Assembly: GCA_028293725.1 (NCBI GenBank)
Contig: JAQGOE010000066.1
Location: forward strand, 1 to 12,867
Direction: 5' to 3'
DNA length: 12,867 bases
Origin: Gammaproteobacteria bacterium
Lineage (GTDB): Bacteria; Pseudomonadota; Gammaproteobacteria; Steroidobacterales; Steroidobacteraceae
Shown here piece after piece: positions 6,071-12,867 of this stretch. The notes below the pieces were generated by a model. The model saw only the letters and a list, made by a program, of their open reading frames with translations, ran no database searches and was not told where the DNA came from. The translations under genes and the position numbers were made by a program. How positions within the stretch are numbered: position 1 is the stretch's first letter; the number at the start of each line of letters is the position of its first letter.

Positions 6071-6312
6071 CCGGTTCTCACCGCCGCCGCAGCGTGCAAT
6101 ATGTTAAATTAAGGGACCGGCCCAATTTGGACGCCCACCTCTAAATAGTTGCGAGGCGATGAGGCCACGTTGCAGCATCCCGATACGAGGCCTCGCGCGC
6201 AGTCCCCGGGACCTCTTTCCAACTGGGACTATCTGTCTTGCCGCAGCATCACGGGAATTGTCGGTATCCTGGCCAGGGTGATGTAGGCGCCAGGCAGGAG
6301 TGGTGGCGTAGC
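6071..6312 (+). promoter_or_regulatory. Leader region of the cytochrome/DUF1552 operon
   Basis: This 242-bp gap must hold the promoter of the large operon. An AT-rich island at about 6098-6116 (CAATATGTTAAATTAAGG) stands out from the GC-rich surroundings and is the best promoter candidate, but no convincing -35 was found. Downstream, GCGAGGC (6151-6157) can pair with GCCTCGC (6190-6196), and GAGGCC (6161-6166) competes for the same right arm, so alternative leader hairpins are possible. AGGAG (6296-6300) is the nearest ribosome site to the ATG at 6313. Confidence 0.35.
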
Positions 6313-8820
6313 ATGTTAGGCAGACTTCGTGTTGGGCTTTGCCTCGTTCCAGCTGCCGCTCTGGCGCTTGGCGCGGCGTCGGCCACTTCTCAGGCGGCGG
6401 ACAGCGCTCCAGAGCAATGGAACCTGATCCAGCGCTATTGCACCGACTGCCACAACGTCACCGACTGGGCCGGCGGCGTCGCATTCGATTCGATGTCCCC
6501 CGAGCAGATCCCGACGGACGCGAAGGTCTGGGAGGATGCGGTTCGCAAGCTCCAGGGCGGCTTCATGCCCCCGCCCGGCGCCAAGCAGCACCCCGATCAG
6601 CACGCGGTCACAGAGCTCGTCTCCTGGCTCGAGGGCACGCTCGACAGCCACGCGAGCGCGACTGCCGGCCGCACGCAGTTGCGGCGTCTGAACCGCCGCG
6701 AGTACGCCAACGCCGTGCGTGACCTACTTGCTCTCGACATCGATGTCGCGACGCTGCTGCCCGATGACCATCACAAGACCGGGTATGACACCGATGCCGC
6801 GAGGCTGCAGGTGTCTCCCTCCTACGTTGATCAGTACGTGAATGCAGCGCGCGTTGTCGCGGCACAGGCCGTGGGCAATCCCAAGGCTCCGGCGATCACG
6901 ACCACTTACGGCAACCTGGGAGACATGGTGATCTCGCTCCAGGTACGCGGCCATCCCGGCGAGGGCAACCAGCAGCTGTACCGGGACGGCATGCCCTTCG
7001 GCACGCGGGGCGGCATAAGTGGCGAGTACATCTTCCCCGCGGACGGGGAGTACGCGCTCACTATCGGCGACCTGGCGTTGGGGCGCGACGTGCCGCTCAT
7101 GGAATTCGATAACACCGTCGTGGCATTGCTGGATGGCAAGGAGTTCTTCCGCACTCATATCGGCGGTGAGAGCGACCAGAAGGCCATCGACCAGCAGCAG
7201 CAGGTGGCGGTAAACGAGATCAACGGCCGGCTGCGCAACATCCACTTTCGCGCACCGCAGGGGCAGCATCGCGTTGCCGTCACCTTCGTGCACCGGGACT
7301 TCGCCGAGAGCGACGAGCGCATACGCGTTAACACTCCAGAGGGCGGACAGGAGCGCGTGCAGCTGATGCATGCCTTCCAGATCCGCGGTCCGCTCGCTGT
7401 CACTGGCATGAGCGATTCGCCTACGCGGGCGAAGATCTTCCTGTGCCATCCGGCCAGCGCGGCAGAGGAGGCGCCCTGCGCCCGCCGCATCATCGAGCAT
7501 CTCGCCCGCCTCGCTTTCCGGCGTCCCGTTAGCGACGCGGACCTGCACCCGCTGCTGGGCTTCTACGAGGGCGGAACCCGGGACGGGGGTTTCGAAGGGG
7601 GCATTCGCAGCGCACTCTCCGGCGTCCTCGCGAGCCCCTGGTTCCTCTACCGCGTGGAATCGCCGGCGGAAAAGGAACAGATGCGCACGGGCACCGCGCC
7701 CGCGGGCACGCTCAGCGACCTGACGCTAGCCTCGCGCTTGTCGTTCTTCCTATGGAGCAGCGTCCCGGACGAGGAGCTGCTGGGCCTCGCCGCAGACAAC
7801 CGACTGAGCGATCCGAAGGTGTTGGAACAGCAAGTCCGGCGGATGCTGGCCGATCCGAGGTCAAAGGCCCTCGTCGATGGCTTCGCGTTCCAGTGGTTGA
7901 ACCTCGGGAGACTCGACGAGATCGTTCCGGATCGCGCCCAGTTCCCCTTTGCGACCGGCGCGCTGGATCCGCATCCGCTGTTCAAACAGGAGCTCTCGCT
8001 GTTCCTCGACAGCGTATTGCGCTCCGATCAGCCGGTCACGGCGCTGCTGACGGCCGACTACACCTATCTCAATGAATCCCTCGCCATGCTCTACGGCATG
8101 GAGGATGTGAAAGGCGGCCAGTTCCGCCGGGTCCAACTCTCCGACTCGAGGCGCTGGGGCCTGTTGGGCAAGGGCGCGATCCTGATGCTGACCGCCAACC
8201 CGGATCGCACCTCCCCGGTGCTGCGTGGCGCCTGGATTGTTGAACGGATACTCGGCTCGCCTGCGCCCACGCCGCCGCCGAACGTTCCCACGCTGACGGA
8301 GAACGTCCACGGCGCGCCGCCCAAGACCGTGCGTGAGCGCGTCACTCAACACAGCACGAACCCCAGTTGCCATGCCTGCCACGGCGTCATGGATCCGCTC
8401 GGCTTCGCGCTGGAGAACTTCAACACCGTGGGCCAGTTGCGCGAGCTCGATTCGGCTACACACACGCCGATCGACACCGCGGGCGTGTTGGCGGATGGCA
8501 CCGTGATCAATGGTCCCAACGACCTCCGGCGGGCGCTGGTGGCGCGGTCGGATCTGTTCGTGCAGACCCTGACAGGGCAGCTGATGTCTTACGCCGTCGG
8601 CCGACCCCTCGATTACTACGACATGCCTGTGGTACGCCGCATCGCGCGCGATGTAGCCCCCGACCACGACCGGTTTTCGTCCATCGTCCTGCAGGTGGTG
8701 GAAAGTGACGCCTTCCGTATGCGCGAGCCGCCCGCGCAAGAACCACAGCCTGGGGTGAAGAGCGCGTCGCTCGCCGCGCCCGCTGCCACCCCCACTGCCG
8801 ACAAAGTCGGAGGTAACTAA
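6313..8820 (+). CDS. Exported planctomycete-type cytochrome with DUF1587/1595/1592/1588/1585 domains
   Basis: An 835-residue exported protein. A signal peptide (about 1-28, cut near SQA-ADS) is followed by a haem-c-type domain with CTDCH (Cys43, Cys46, His47) and a likely Met ligand in GGFMPPP (Met85). Then, by family motifs: DUF1587 (about 122-186, LRRLNRREYANAVRDLL); a beta-rich insert (about 200-360) that may bind carbohydrate; DUF1595 (about 388-447, AFRRPV to SPWFLYR); DUF1592 (about 467-594, ASRLSFFLWSS, YTYLNESLA); DUF1588 (about 612-711, RTSPVLRGAWI, CHACH at 686-690, DPLGFALENF); and DUF1585 to about 800. Two CXXCH motifs suggest a dihaem protein moving electrons outside the cytoplasm; no substrate is known for this architecture. 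I prefer ATG 6313 because the signal peptide starts there, although the frame is open from 6238 and AGGAG is 12 nt away. DUF1552 follows 3 nt later. Confidence 0.88.
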   Translation: MLGRLRVGLCLVPAAALALGAASATSQAADSAPEQWNLIQRYCTDCHNVTDWAGGVAFDSMSPEQIPTDAKVWEDAVRKLQGGFMPPPGAKQHPDQHAVTELVSWLEGTLDSHASATAGRTQLRRLNRREYANAVRDLLALDIDVATLLPDDHHKTGYDTDAARLQVSPSYVDQYVNAARVVAAQAVGNPKAPAITTTYGNLGDMVISLQVRGHPGEGNQQLYRDGMPFGTRGGISGEYIFPADGEYALTIGDLALGRDVPLMEFDNTVVALLDGKEFFRTHIGGESDQKAIDQQQQVAVNEINGRLRNIHFRAPQGQHRVAVTFVHRDFAESDERIRVNTPEGGQERVQLMHAFQIRGPLAVTGMSDSPTRAKIFLCHPASAAEEAPCARRIIEHLARLAFRRPVSDADLHPLLGFYEGGTRDGGFEGGIRSALSGVLASPWFLYRVESPAEKEQMRTGTAPAGTLSDLTLASRLSFFLWSSVPDEELLGLAADNRLSDPKVLEQQVRRMLADPRSKALVDGFAFQWLNLGRLDEIVPDRAQFPFATGALDPHPLFKQELSLFLDSVLRSDQPVTALLTADYTYLNESLAMLYGMEDVKGGQFRRVQLSDSRRWGLLGKGAILMLTANPDRTSPVLRGAWIVERILGSPAPTPPPNVPTLTENVHGAPPKTVRERVTQHSTNPSCHACHGVMDPLGFALENFNTVGQLRELDSATHTPIDTAGVLADGTVINGPNDLRRALVARSDLFVQTLTGQLMSYAVGRPLDYYDMPVVRRIARDVAPDHDRFSSIVLQVVESDAFRMREPPAQEPQPGVKSASLAAPAATPTADKVGGN

Positions 8821-8823
8821 GCC

Positions 8824-10104
8824 GTGTTCCTCACCAGGAAACATCTCTCACGCCGCACCATTCTCAAGGGCGCTGGAGCATGCATTGCGCTGCCTCTACT
8901 CGATGCGATGATTCCGGCCGGCACGGCACTGGCGGACACGCCCGCCGCGGTGAAGCCGCGCCTCGGGTTCGTCTACTTTCCTCATGGCGCGATCCAGAAG
9001 CACTGGACGCCAGAAGGGACGGGCCGGGACTTCAAGTTCTCGCCCATCCTCAAGCCGTTGGAACCGCTGCGCGACTACGTCACGGTGGTGACCGGTCTGC
9101 GCAACAAGGGCGGGGAAAGCTCCGACCCGCACGGCATCATCGAGAGCAGCTGGCTGTCATGCGTGCACCCGCAGGACCGAAAGCCCACAGGCGATGTTGG
9201 GGTGAGTGCCGATCAGTTGGCCGCGCGACACATCGGCCAGGACACTTCGTTGCCGTCCCTGGAGCTGTGCGGCGAGCCCGGCGGCTACAGCTCGATCTCC
9301 TTCCGTACGCCGCTCCAGCAGGCGCCCATGGAGAGCAATCCGCGCAAGGTCTTCTACGGGATGTTCGGCCAGGGCGATTCAAACGAGGAACGTAGCGCGA
9401 TCATCAATTCCCAGGGGAGCTTGCTCGACTACGCACAGCAGGCGACCGCAGACCTCAAACGCCAACTCGACGGCGGCGACCGCGCCATCGTCAGCGACTA
9501 CCTGGACTCCGTGCGCGAGATCGAGCGTCGCGTGCAAAAACTGAAGGTGGCCTCCGAGTCCTTCGGCAACCTGCCGAATGCGCCCCTGGGCGCGCCGGAG
9601 GACTTCACCGAGCTGCTCGATGTGCAGTTCGAGATGATGGCGCTGGCCTGGCAGACCAATCAGACACGGGTGGTGACCTTCAAGCTCGCCAACGAGGCCA
9701 CCATGCGCGCCTACACCATGGTGAACGTCACCGAGGCTTTCCATCCGCTGTCTCACCACGGCGAGAAGGAGGATGCCTTCGAGAAGCTGCTGCGGATCCA
9801 GTCCTACCACACGACCCGCGTGACAAAGTTTGTTCAGCGCCTGAAGGGGATGAAGGAGGGCAGCGGTAGCGTGCTCGACAACAGCGTCATTCTGTTCGGC
9901 AGCAACATGGCCAACTCCGACCGCCACAACAACGATCCGCTACCGCAGGCCATCATCGGGCACGGCGGCGGTATCAAGGGCGGCCAACACGTGCACTACC
10001 CGCAGGACACGCCCCACGCCAACCTCCTACTCACCCTGCTGCAGAAGGTGGGCGCGCCCGTGCAGAGTTTCCCGTCGAGCACGGGAGTGCTCTCGGAGGT
10101 CTGA
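8824..10104 (+). CDS. DUF1552 family Tat-signal protein
   Basis: A 426-residue protein recognised as DUF1552: an SRRTILKGAG Tat motif (Arg10, Arg11) with a hydrophobic stretch to about 37, PRLGFVYFPHGAIQKHWTPEG (about 45-65), SSDPHGIIESSWLSC (about 99-113), SADQLAA, a long helical region with LDSVREIERRVQ, and a C-terminal VILFGSNMANSDRHNNDPLPQAIIGHGGG stretch rich in His/Asp/Asn. The last part resembles the metal-site end of DUF1501/sulfatase-like proteins, so a metal-dependent hydrolase-like fold is possible but unproven. Genes of this family regularly sit directly after DUF1592-type cytochrome genes, as here, and the two probably act together in the periplasm. GTG 8824 is supported by GGAGG at 8809-8813, which spans the end of the previous gene. 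The ankyrin gene starts 1 nt after its stop. Confidence 0.88.
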   Translation: MFLTRKHLSRRTILKGAGACIALPLLDAMIPAGTALADTPAAVKPRLGFVYFPHGAIQKHWTPEGTGRDFKFSPILKPLEPLRDYVTVVTGLRNKGGESSDPHGIIESSWLSCVHPQDRKPTGDVGVSADQLAARHIGQDTSLPSLELCGEPGGYSSISFRTPLQQAPMESNPRKVFYGMFGQGDSNEERSAIINSQGSLLDYAQQATADLKRQLDGGDRAIVSDYLDSVREIERRVQKLKVASESFGNLPNAPLGAPEDFTELLDVQFEMMALAWQTNQTRVVTFKLANEATMRAYTMVNVTEAFHPLSHHGEKEDAFEKLLRIQSYHTTRVTKFVQRLKGMKEGSGSVLDNSVILFGSNMANSDRHNNDPLPQAIIGHGGGIKGGQHVHYPQDTPHANLLLTLLQKVGAPVQSFPSSTGVLSEV

Positions 10105-10105
10105 A

Positions 10106-11929
10106 ATGCGGGTAATTGTCGGGATTTGCGCTGCAGGCCTACTGGCGTTCGCGGTTGCGCACGCTGCTGCAGGCGCGGGCACAGCGGCGGCCACGGGCAC
10201 CGCGACTGGCGCAGGCACAGCGGCGAGCACAGGCGCAGCGACGAGCACAGGCACAGCGGCGAGCACAGGCACAACGGCGGCCGCCGGCGACCCATCACTG
10301 CCAGGCGCGGCGCCGGATGTACGAGGTCCCGACGGCAGCACACCCCTACAGTGGGCCGTGTACCGCAACGACGCCGCCGAAGTGAAGCGCCTCCTCAAGG
10401 CAGGCGCGAAAGTCAGCGAGGACAACAATTACGGCGCCACCCCCATGCAGATGGCGGCCGCGACCGGCAACGCACAGATTCTCGACCTGCTGCTCGCTGC
10501 GCGAGCGGATGTTGACTCCCCCAACGCGGAAGGCCAGACGGTCCTGATGGCCGTTGCCCGCACGGGCAACATCGAGGCGGCGAAGCTACTGCTGCGACAC
10601 GGCGCCCACGTGAATGCCGTAGAGCAGTGGGGCGGCCAGACCGCGCTCATGTGGGCGAGCGCGCGCCGGCATCCGCAGATGATGGAGCTACTCATTTCCC
10701 ACCGCGCCGACGTCAACGCGCGCAGCACGTGGCGCAACTGGGAGCGCCACGTCACTGCCGAAAGCCGCGCCAAACGCACCAACGCCGGCGGCCTCACGCC
10801 GCTCATGTACGCCGCGCGCGAGAACTGCCTCGAATGCGTCAACGTGCTGCTCAAGCACCATGTTGATGTTGACCTGCCCGATCCGGATGGCGTCGCGCCG
10901 GTGACCGTCGCCATCATGAACAGGAACTGGGACATCGCCAGGCGGCTGATCGAAGCCGGCGCCGATGTGAATCAGTGGGACATGTACGGCCAGGGCCCAC
11001 TCTACGCGGTCGTCGTGGCCAGTGCGGCGCCTGTGGTCGGCTTGTTTGGCGGAGGACCCACCAATAACCCGCTCGACCCGCCTAACAAGGCGACCTCGAA
11101 GGACGTGGTCTCCCTGCTGTTGGACAAGGGCGCGAATCCCAACATGCAACTGTTCTATCGTCCTGCCGGGCGTGGGGCCGGGGGCGCCGCTCGAGGGGCG
11201 ACACCGCTGATGGCGGCGGCCTCCGATGACGATGTCGATCTGATCAAGCTGCTGCTGGCGCACGGGGCCGATCCGAAGATATACCAGGCCGACAACCAGA
11301 CACCGATCATGGCCGCGCTCGGCGGCAGGGGCGTGTTCGGCGGCGGCGGCGCGGCCAACCCGCAGGCAGCCGTCGAGGTGCTCAAGCTGCTGCGCGACGC
11401 AGGCACGGATGTGAACATCATGTCCATCCAACATCACTTGCTGCGCACGCGCGGTGGCACCGCTCTCCACTTCGCGGTGCGCGGGGGCTCGGCACAGGCC
11501 GTGAAGCTGTTGGTGTCTTGGGGCATCGACGTGAACGCCCGGGACCCGGATGGACTTACCGCGCTCGACTACACCATGGCACGCGGCTATGTACCCTTCC
11601 TACAGCAGCGGCAGCCTCCGCAACAGGAGTTGGCGAAGCTGCTGCGCGACTCTGGCGCAACGGTAGAACTGGCCAAAACTCCCGACTGGCCACCGGTGGG
11701 TCCGCCCATCGGGTATGAGGCTACTGTTTGGCCGCTGCTGCCCAGCGATGCGCTCAGGGCCGCCAGCACCAAGTATCCTCCCATGTATCCGCCGGGGGAC
11801 TTGCCCAAGTTCCTGGCATCGCAGGGTGTGGCGCCGAAGGTCCCGGAGGGAGCGGCGTCGCAGGCTGTCGGCGCGTCCACGGCCGGTGTGACTCCTGCGG
11901 CCCCGTCCATTGCCAAAGCCCAGCAGTAA
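10106..11929 (+). CDS. Secreted ankyrin-repeat protein
   Basis: A 607-residue protein with a Sec signal peptide (about 1-21, AVAHA-A) and an Ala/Gly/Thr/Ser linker (about 21-62), then at least eight ankyrin repeats: about 76-106, 109-138, 142-172, 177-206, 228-257, 261-291, 364-392 and 449-479, with more divergent copies at about 329-345 and 396-438. Conserved TPLMYAA, LLL..GADVN elements are clear. Loops break the array, notably GLFGGGPTNNPLDPPNK (312-328), YRPAGRGAGGAARG (351-364) and GGRGVFGGGGAANP (406-419), which would project from the solenoid. A Pro/Ala-rich tail follows residue 522. Ankyrin repeats bind proteins; being exported and encoded between DUF1552 and the MBL gene, it may scaffold this operon's products. 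GGAGG at 10095-10099 lies 6 nt before the ATG, inside the end of the DUF1552 gene. Confidence 0.88.
   Translation: MRVIVGICAAGLLAFAVAHAAAGAGTAAATGTATGAGTAASTGAATSTGTAASTGTTAAAGDPSLPGAAPDVRGPDGSTPLQWAVYRNDAAEVKRLLKAGAKVSEDNNYGATPMQMAAATGNAQILDLLLAARADVDSPNAEGQTVLMAVARTGNIEAAKLLLRHGAHVNAVEQWGGQTALMWASARRHPQMMELLISHRADVNARSTWRNWERHVTAESRAKRTNAGGLTPLMYAARENCLECVNVLLKHHVDVDLPDPDGVAPVTVAIMNRNWDIARRLIEAGADVNQWDMYGQGPLYAVVVASAAPVVGLFGGGPTNNPLDPPNKATSKDVVSLLLDKGANPNMQLFYRPAGRGAGGAARGATPLMAAASDDDVDLIKLLLAHGADPKIYQADNQTPIMAALGGRGVFGGGGAANPQAAVEVLKLLRDAGTDVNIMSIQHHLLRTRGGTALHFAVRGGSAQAVKLLVSWGIDVNARDPDGLTALDYTMARGYVPFLQQRQPPQQELAKLLRDSGATVELAKTPDWPPVGPPIGYEATVWPLLPSDALRAASTKYPPMYPPGDLPKFLASQGVAPKVPEGAASQAVGASTAGVTPAAPSIAKAQQ
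10208..10279 (+). repeat. Four 18-bp tandem repeats in the ankyrin-protein linker
   Basis: Consensus AGCACAGGCACAGCGGCG, repeated four times with a few changes, encodes STGTAA-type hexapeptides (residues 35-58: GAGTAA, STGAAT, STGTAA, STGTTA). The unit is in frame, so copy-number change would lengthen or shorten a flexible linker between the signal peptide and the first ankyrin repeat without breaking the gene. Confidence 0.8.
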
Positions 11930-11944
11930 GGTAAGAAAGGCTCG

Positions 11945-12867
11945 ATGATGAATTCGCTGTCGCGCCGCCGCCTCCTGAACGGCGGCCTTCAAGTGTTGGG
12001 CGCCGCCTCCGCAGGTGCGGTCCTGGGCCCCTTAAGCGTGTTGGCCCCGGGGCGCACTACGCTCGCCGCGGGCGCCCCCGCCATATCGACCACCCCGCTG
12101 ACACCGAAGGAGAGGGGCGGACTCACGCTGCTCCAGGGCGCCGGCTGCAACGTCGTAACCATGCCGGGCCCGGATGGCGCGCTATTGATCGATGGGGGCC
12201 TCGAGGCCAACTCCAAGGCACTGCTCAAAGCCGTGGCCAATGCCACTGGCAGCACTCGCGTAAGCACACTCATCAACACCCACTGGCACCCTGAGCAGAC
12301 GGGTTCCAACCTGTCCATCGGAAGCAAGGGAAGCATCATTATCGCGCACGAGGTCACGCGGCTGTACGAAGGGCGCAAGGCCACCTCGGTCTGCTACGAA
12401 GGCACGTACGGACCCCTCCCCGAGAAGGCGCGCGCCACGAAGACCACACGCACCTCGGGGTCCCTTGAATTCGCGGGCCAACACATCGACTACGAGTACC
12501 TGCCGGCGGCGCATACCGACGGCGATCTTTATGTCCATTTTCCGGAAGCCAACGTGTTGGTCGCCGGCGGCCCGGTCTCGGGCAGCCACTGGCCCGTCCT
12601 GGACATCCACAATGGCGGCTGGCTGGGCGGGCTAGTGCGGGCATACGAGAAGCTCGCGACGGTGGTCAAGCCTGACACCCGGGTAGTCCCCGCTGAAGGC
12701 AAACTGCTTACCGGCGCCGACATCGTCCGTTACCGCGACATCTACCAGAAGCTCTTCACGCAGATGTTCGATTACTTCAATAAGGGCTTCGGCCCGCCGG
12801 ATGCTGCCGCTGCACGCCCGCTGAAGGACTATGAAGATGAGCTCGGGGATGCCTCGGTATTCCTCGC
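11945..12867 (+). CDS. Tat-signal MBL-fold protein with altered metal site (3' end outside window)
   Basis: An open frame from ATG 11945 to the window end, 307 codons seen. SRRRLLNGG (6-14) with a long hydrophobic stretch is a Tat-type signal. The metallo-beta-lactamase fold is clear: LLIDGG (80-85), NTHWHPEQTGSN (111-122), AAHTDGDLYVHFP (188-200) and NVLVAGG (203-209). Compared with the usual HxHxDH...H...D...H set, His113, His115 and His190 remain, but Asp is Glu117, the next His is Gln118, the bridging Asp is Gly209 and the last His seems to be Glu251 (VVPAEGK). This leaves the three-His zinc site and removes the second site. It may be a mono-metal enzyme, have a new reaction, or be a binding protein. 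AAAGG (11936-11940) serves ATG 11945 or 11948. It is 15 nt after the ankyrin gene, in the same operon. Confidence 0.82.
   Translation, partial: MMNSLSRRRLLNGGLQVLGAASAGAVLGPLSVLAPGRTTLAAGAPAISTTPLTPKERGGLTLLQGAGCNVVTMPGPDGALLIDGGLEANSKALLKAVANATGSTRVSTLINTHWHPEQTGSNLSIGSKGSIIIAHEVTRLYEGRKATSVCYEGTYGPLPEKARATKTTRTSGSLEFAGQHIDYEYLPAAHTDGDLYVHFPEANVLVAGGPVSGSHWPVLDIHNGGWLGGLVRAYEKLATVVKPDTRVVPAEGKLLTGADIVRYRDIYQKLFTQMFDYFNKGFGPPDAAAARPLKDYEDELGDASVFL

Noticed and set aside
6238..6312. Earlier start for the DUF1592-type protein
   Set aside because: The 25 extra codons would place a polar stretch before the signal peptide; the hydrophobic signal begins properly at ATG 6313.
6724..7548. Open frame of 274 codons on the minus strand
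   Set aside because: Same reason: a mirror of the DUF1587 and beta-insert coding region, without recognisable domains.
7861..8844. Long open frame (327 codons) on the minus strand inside the DUF1592-type gene
   Set aside because: It is antisense to a strongly recognisable multi-domain protein, rich in Arg/Gly/His as expected from high-GC antisense frames, with no family motif.
10208..10279. 18-bp repeats as a non-coding regulatory iteron array
   Set aside because: They are in frame within a coding sequence and explain the linker peptide; no replication gene is near.
10688..11470. Minus-strand open frame of 260 codons opposite the ankyrin gene
   Set aside because: The sense strand shows clear ankyrin repeats; the antisense frame only reflects their codon use.

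Overview
The window is high-GC bacterial DNA with tightly spaced genes and ordinary Shine-Dalgarno (SD) starts. Its gene families are exported planctomycete-type cytochromes (DUF1587/1592/1588/1585), DUF1552, a HbpS/GlcG-like protein, an ABATE/CGNR regulator and a carboxymuconolactone decarboxylase (CMD) family protein. This mix suggests a heterotrophic soil or freshwater proteobacterium, possibly a gammaproteobacterium near Steroidobacteraceae/Nevskiales. That placement is an impression from gene content only. No rRNA, tRNA, CRISPR array, integrase or complete insertion sequence was seen.

Layout. Positions 2-280 hold the 3' end of a HbpS/GlcG-like gene. Facing it on the minus strand are an Rpn/DUF4351-like gene with a PD-(D/E)XK-type core (659-1555) and, directly downstream, a decayed tandem copy of its 3' end (340-658). 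A gene-poor stretch (1556-2062) with several palindromes leads to a small NTF2/SnoaL-like gene (2063-2422). A second gene-poor stretch (2423-2882) separates it from a minus-strand ABATE/CGNR zinc-finger regulator (2883-3536). Divergent from the regulator is a two-gene unit: a Tat-signal arginase/agmatinase-fold protein (3621-4625) overlapping by 4 nt a secreted six-bladed NHL/SMP-30-type propeller (4622-5503). An inverted repeat in the divergent spacer is a candidate operator. Next come a 19-codon micro-ORF that reads like a bare signal peptide (5619-5678) and an AhpD-like CMD gene (5675-6070), joined by an ATGA overlap.

The right half (6313 to the window end) is one tightly packed operon of four exported proteins: a multi-domain protein with two CXXCH motifs, a DUF1552 Tat protein, a secreted ankyrin-repeat protein with a low-complexity linker, and a Tat-signal metallo-beta-lactamase (MBL)-fold protein cut by the window edge. 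Intergenic gaps are 3, 1 and 15 nt. The DUF1592-type and DUF1552 proteins are a recurrent pair of unknown function. The ankyrin and MBL partners make this a candidate extracytoplasmic redox or substrate-processing module. The MBL protein keeps the three-histidine half of its metal site but has replaced the residues that normally form the second half.

The most interesting points are this exported operon, the altered MBL active site, the Tat-exported ureohydrolase/propeller pair under a divergent regulator whose CGNR motif lacks its Arg, and the signal-peptide-like micro-ORF coupled to the CMD gene.
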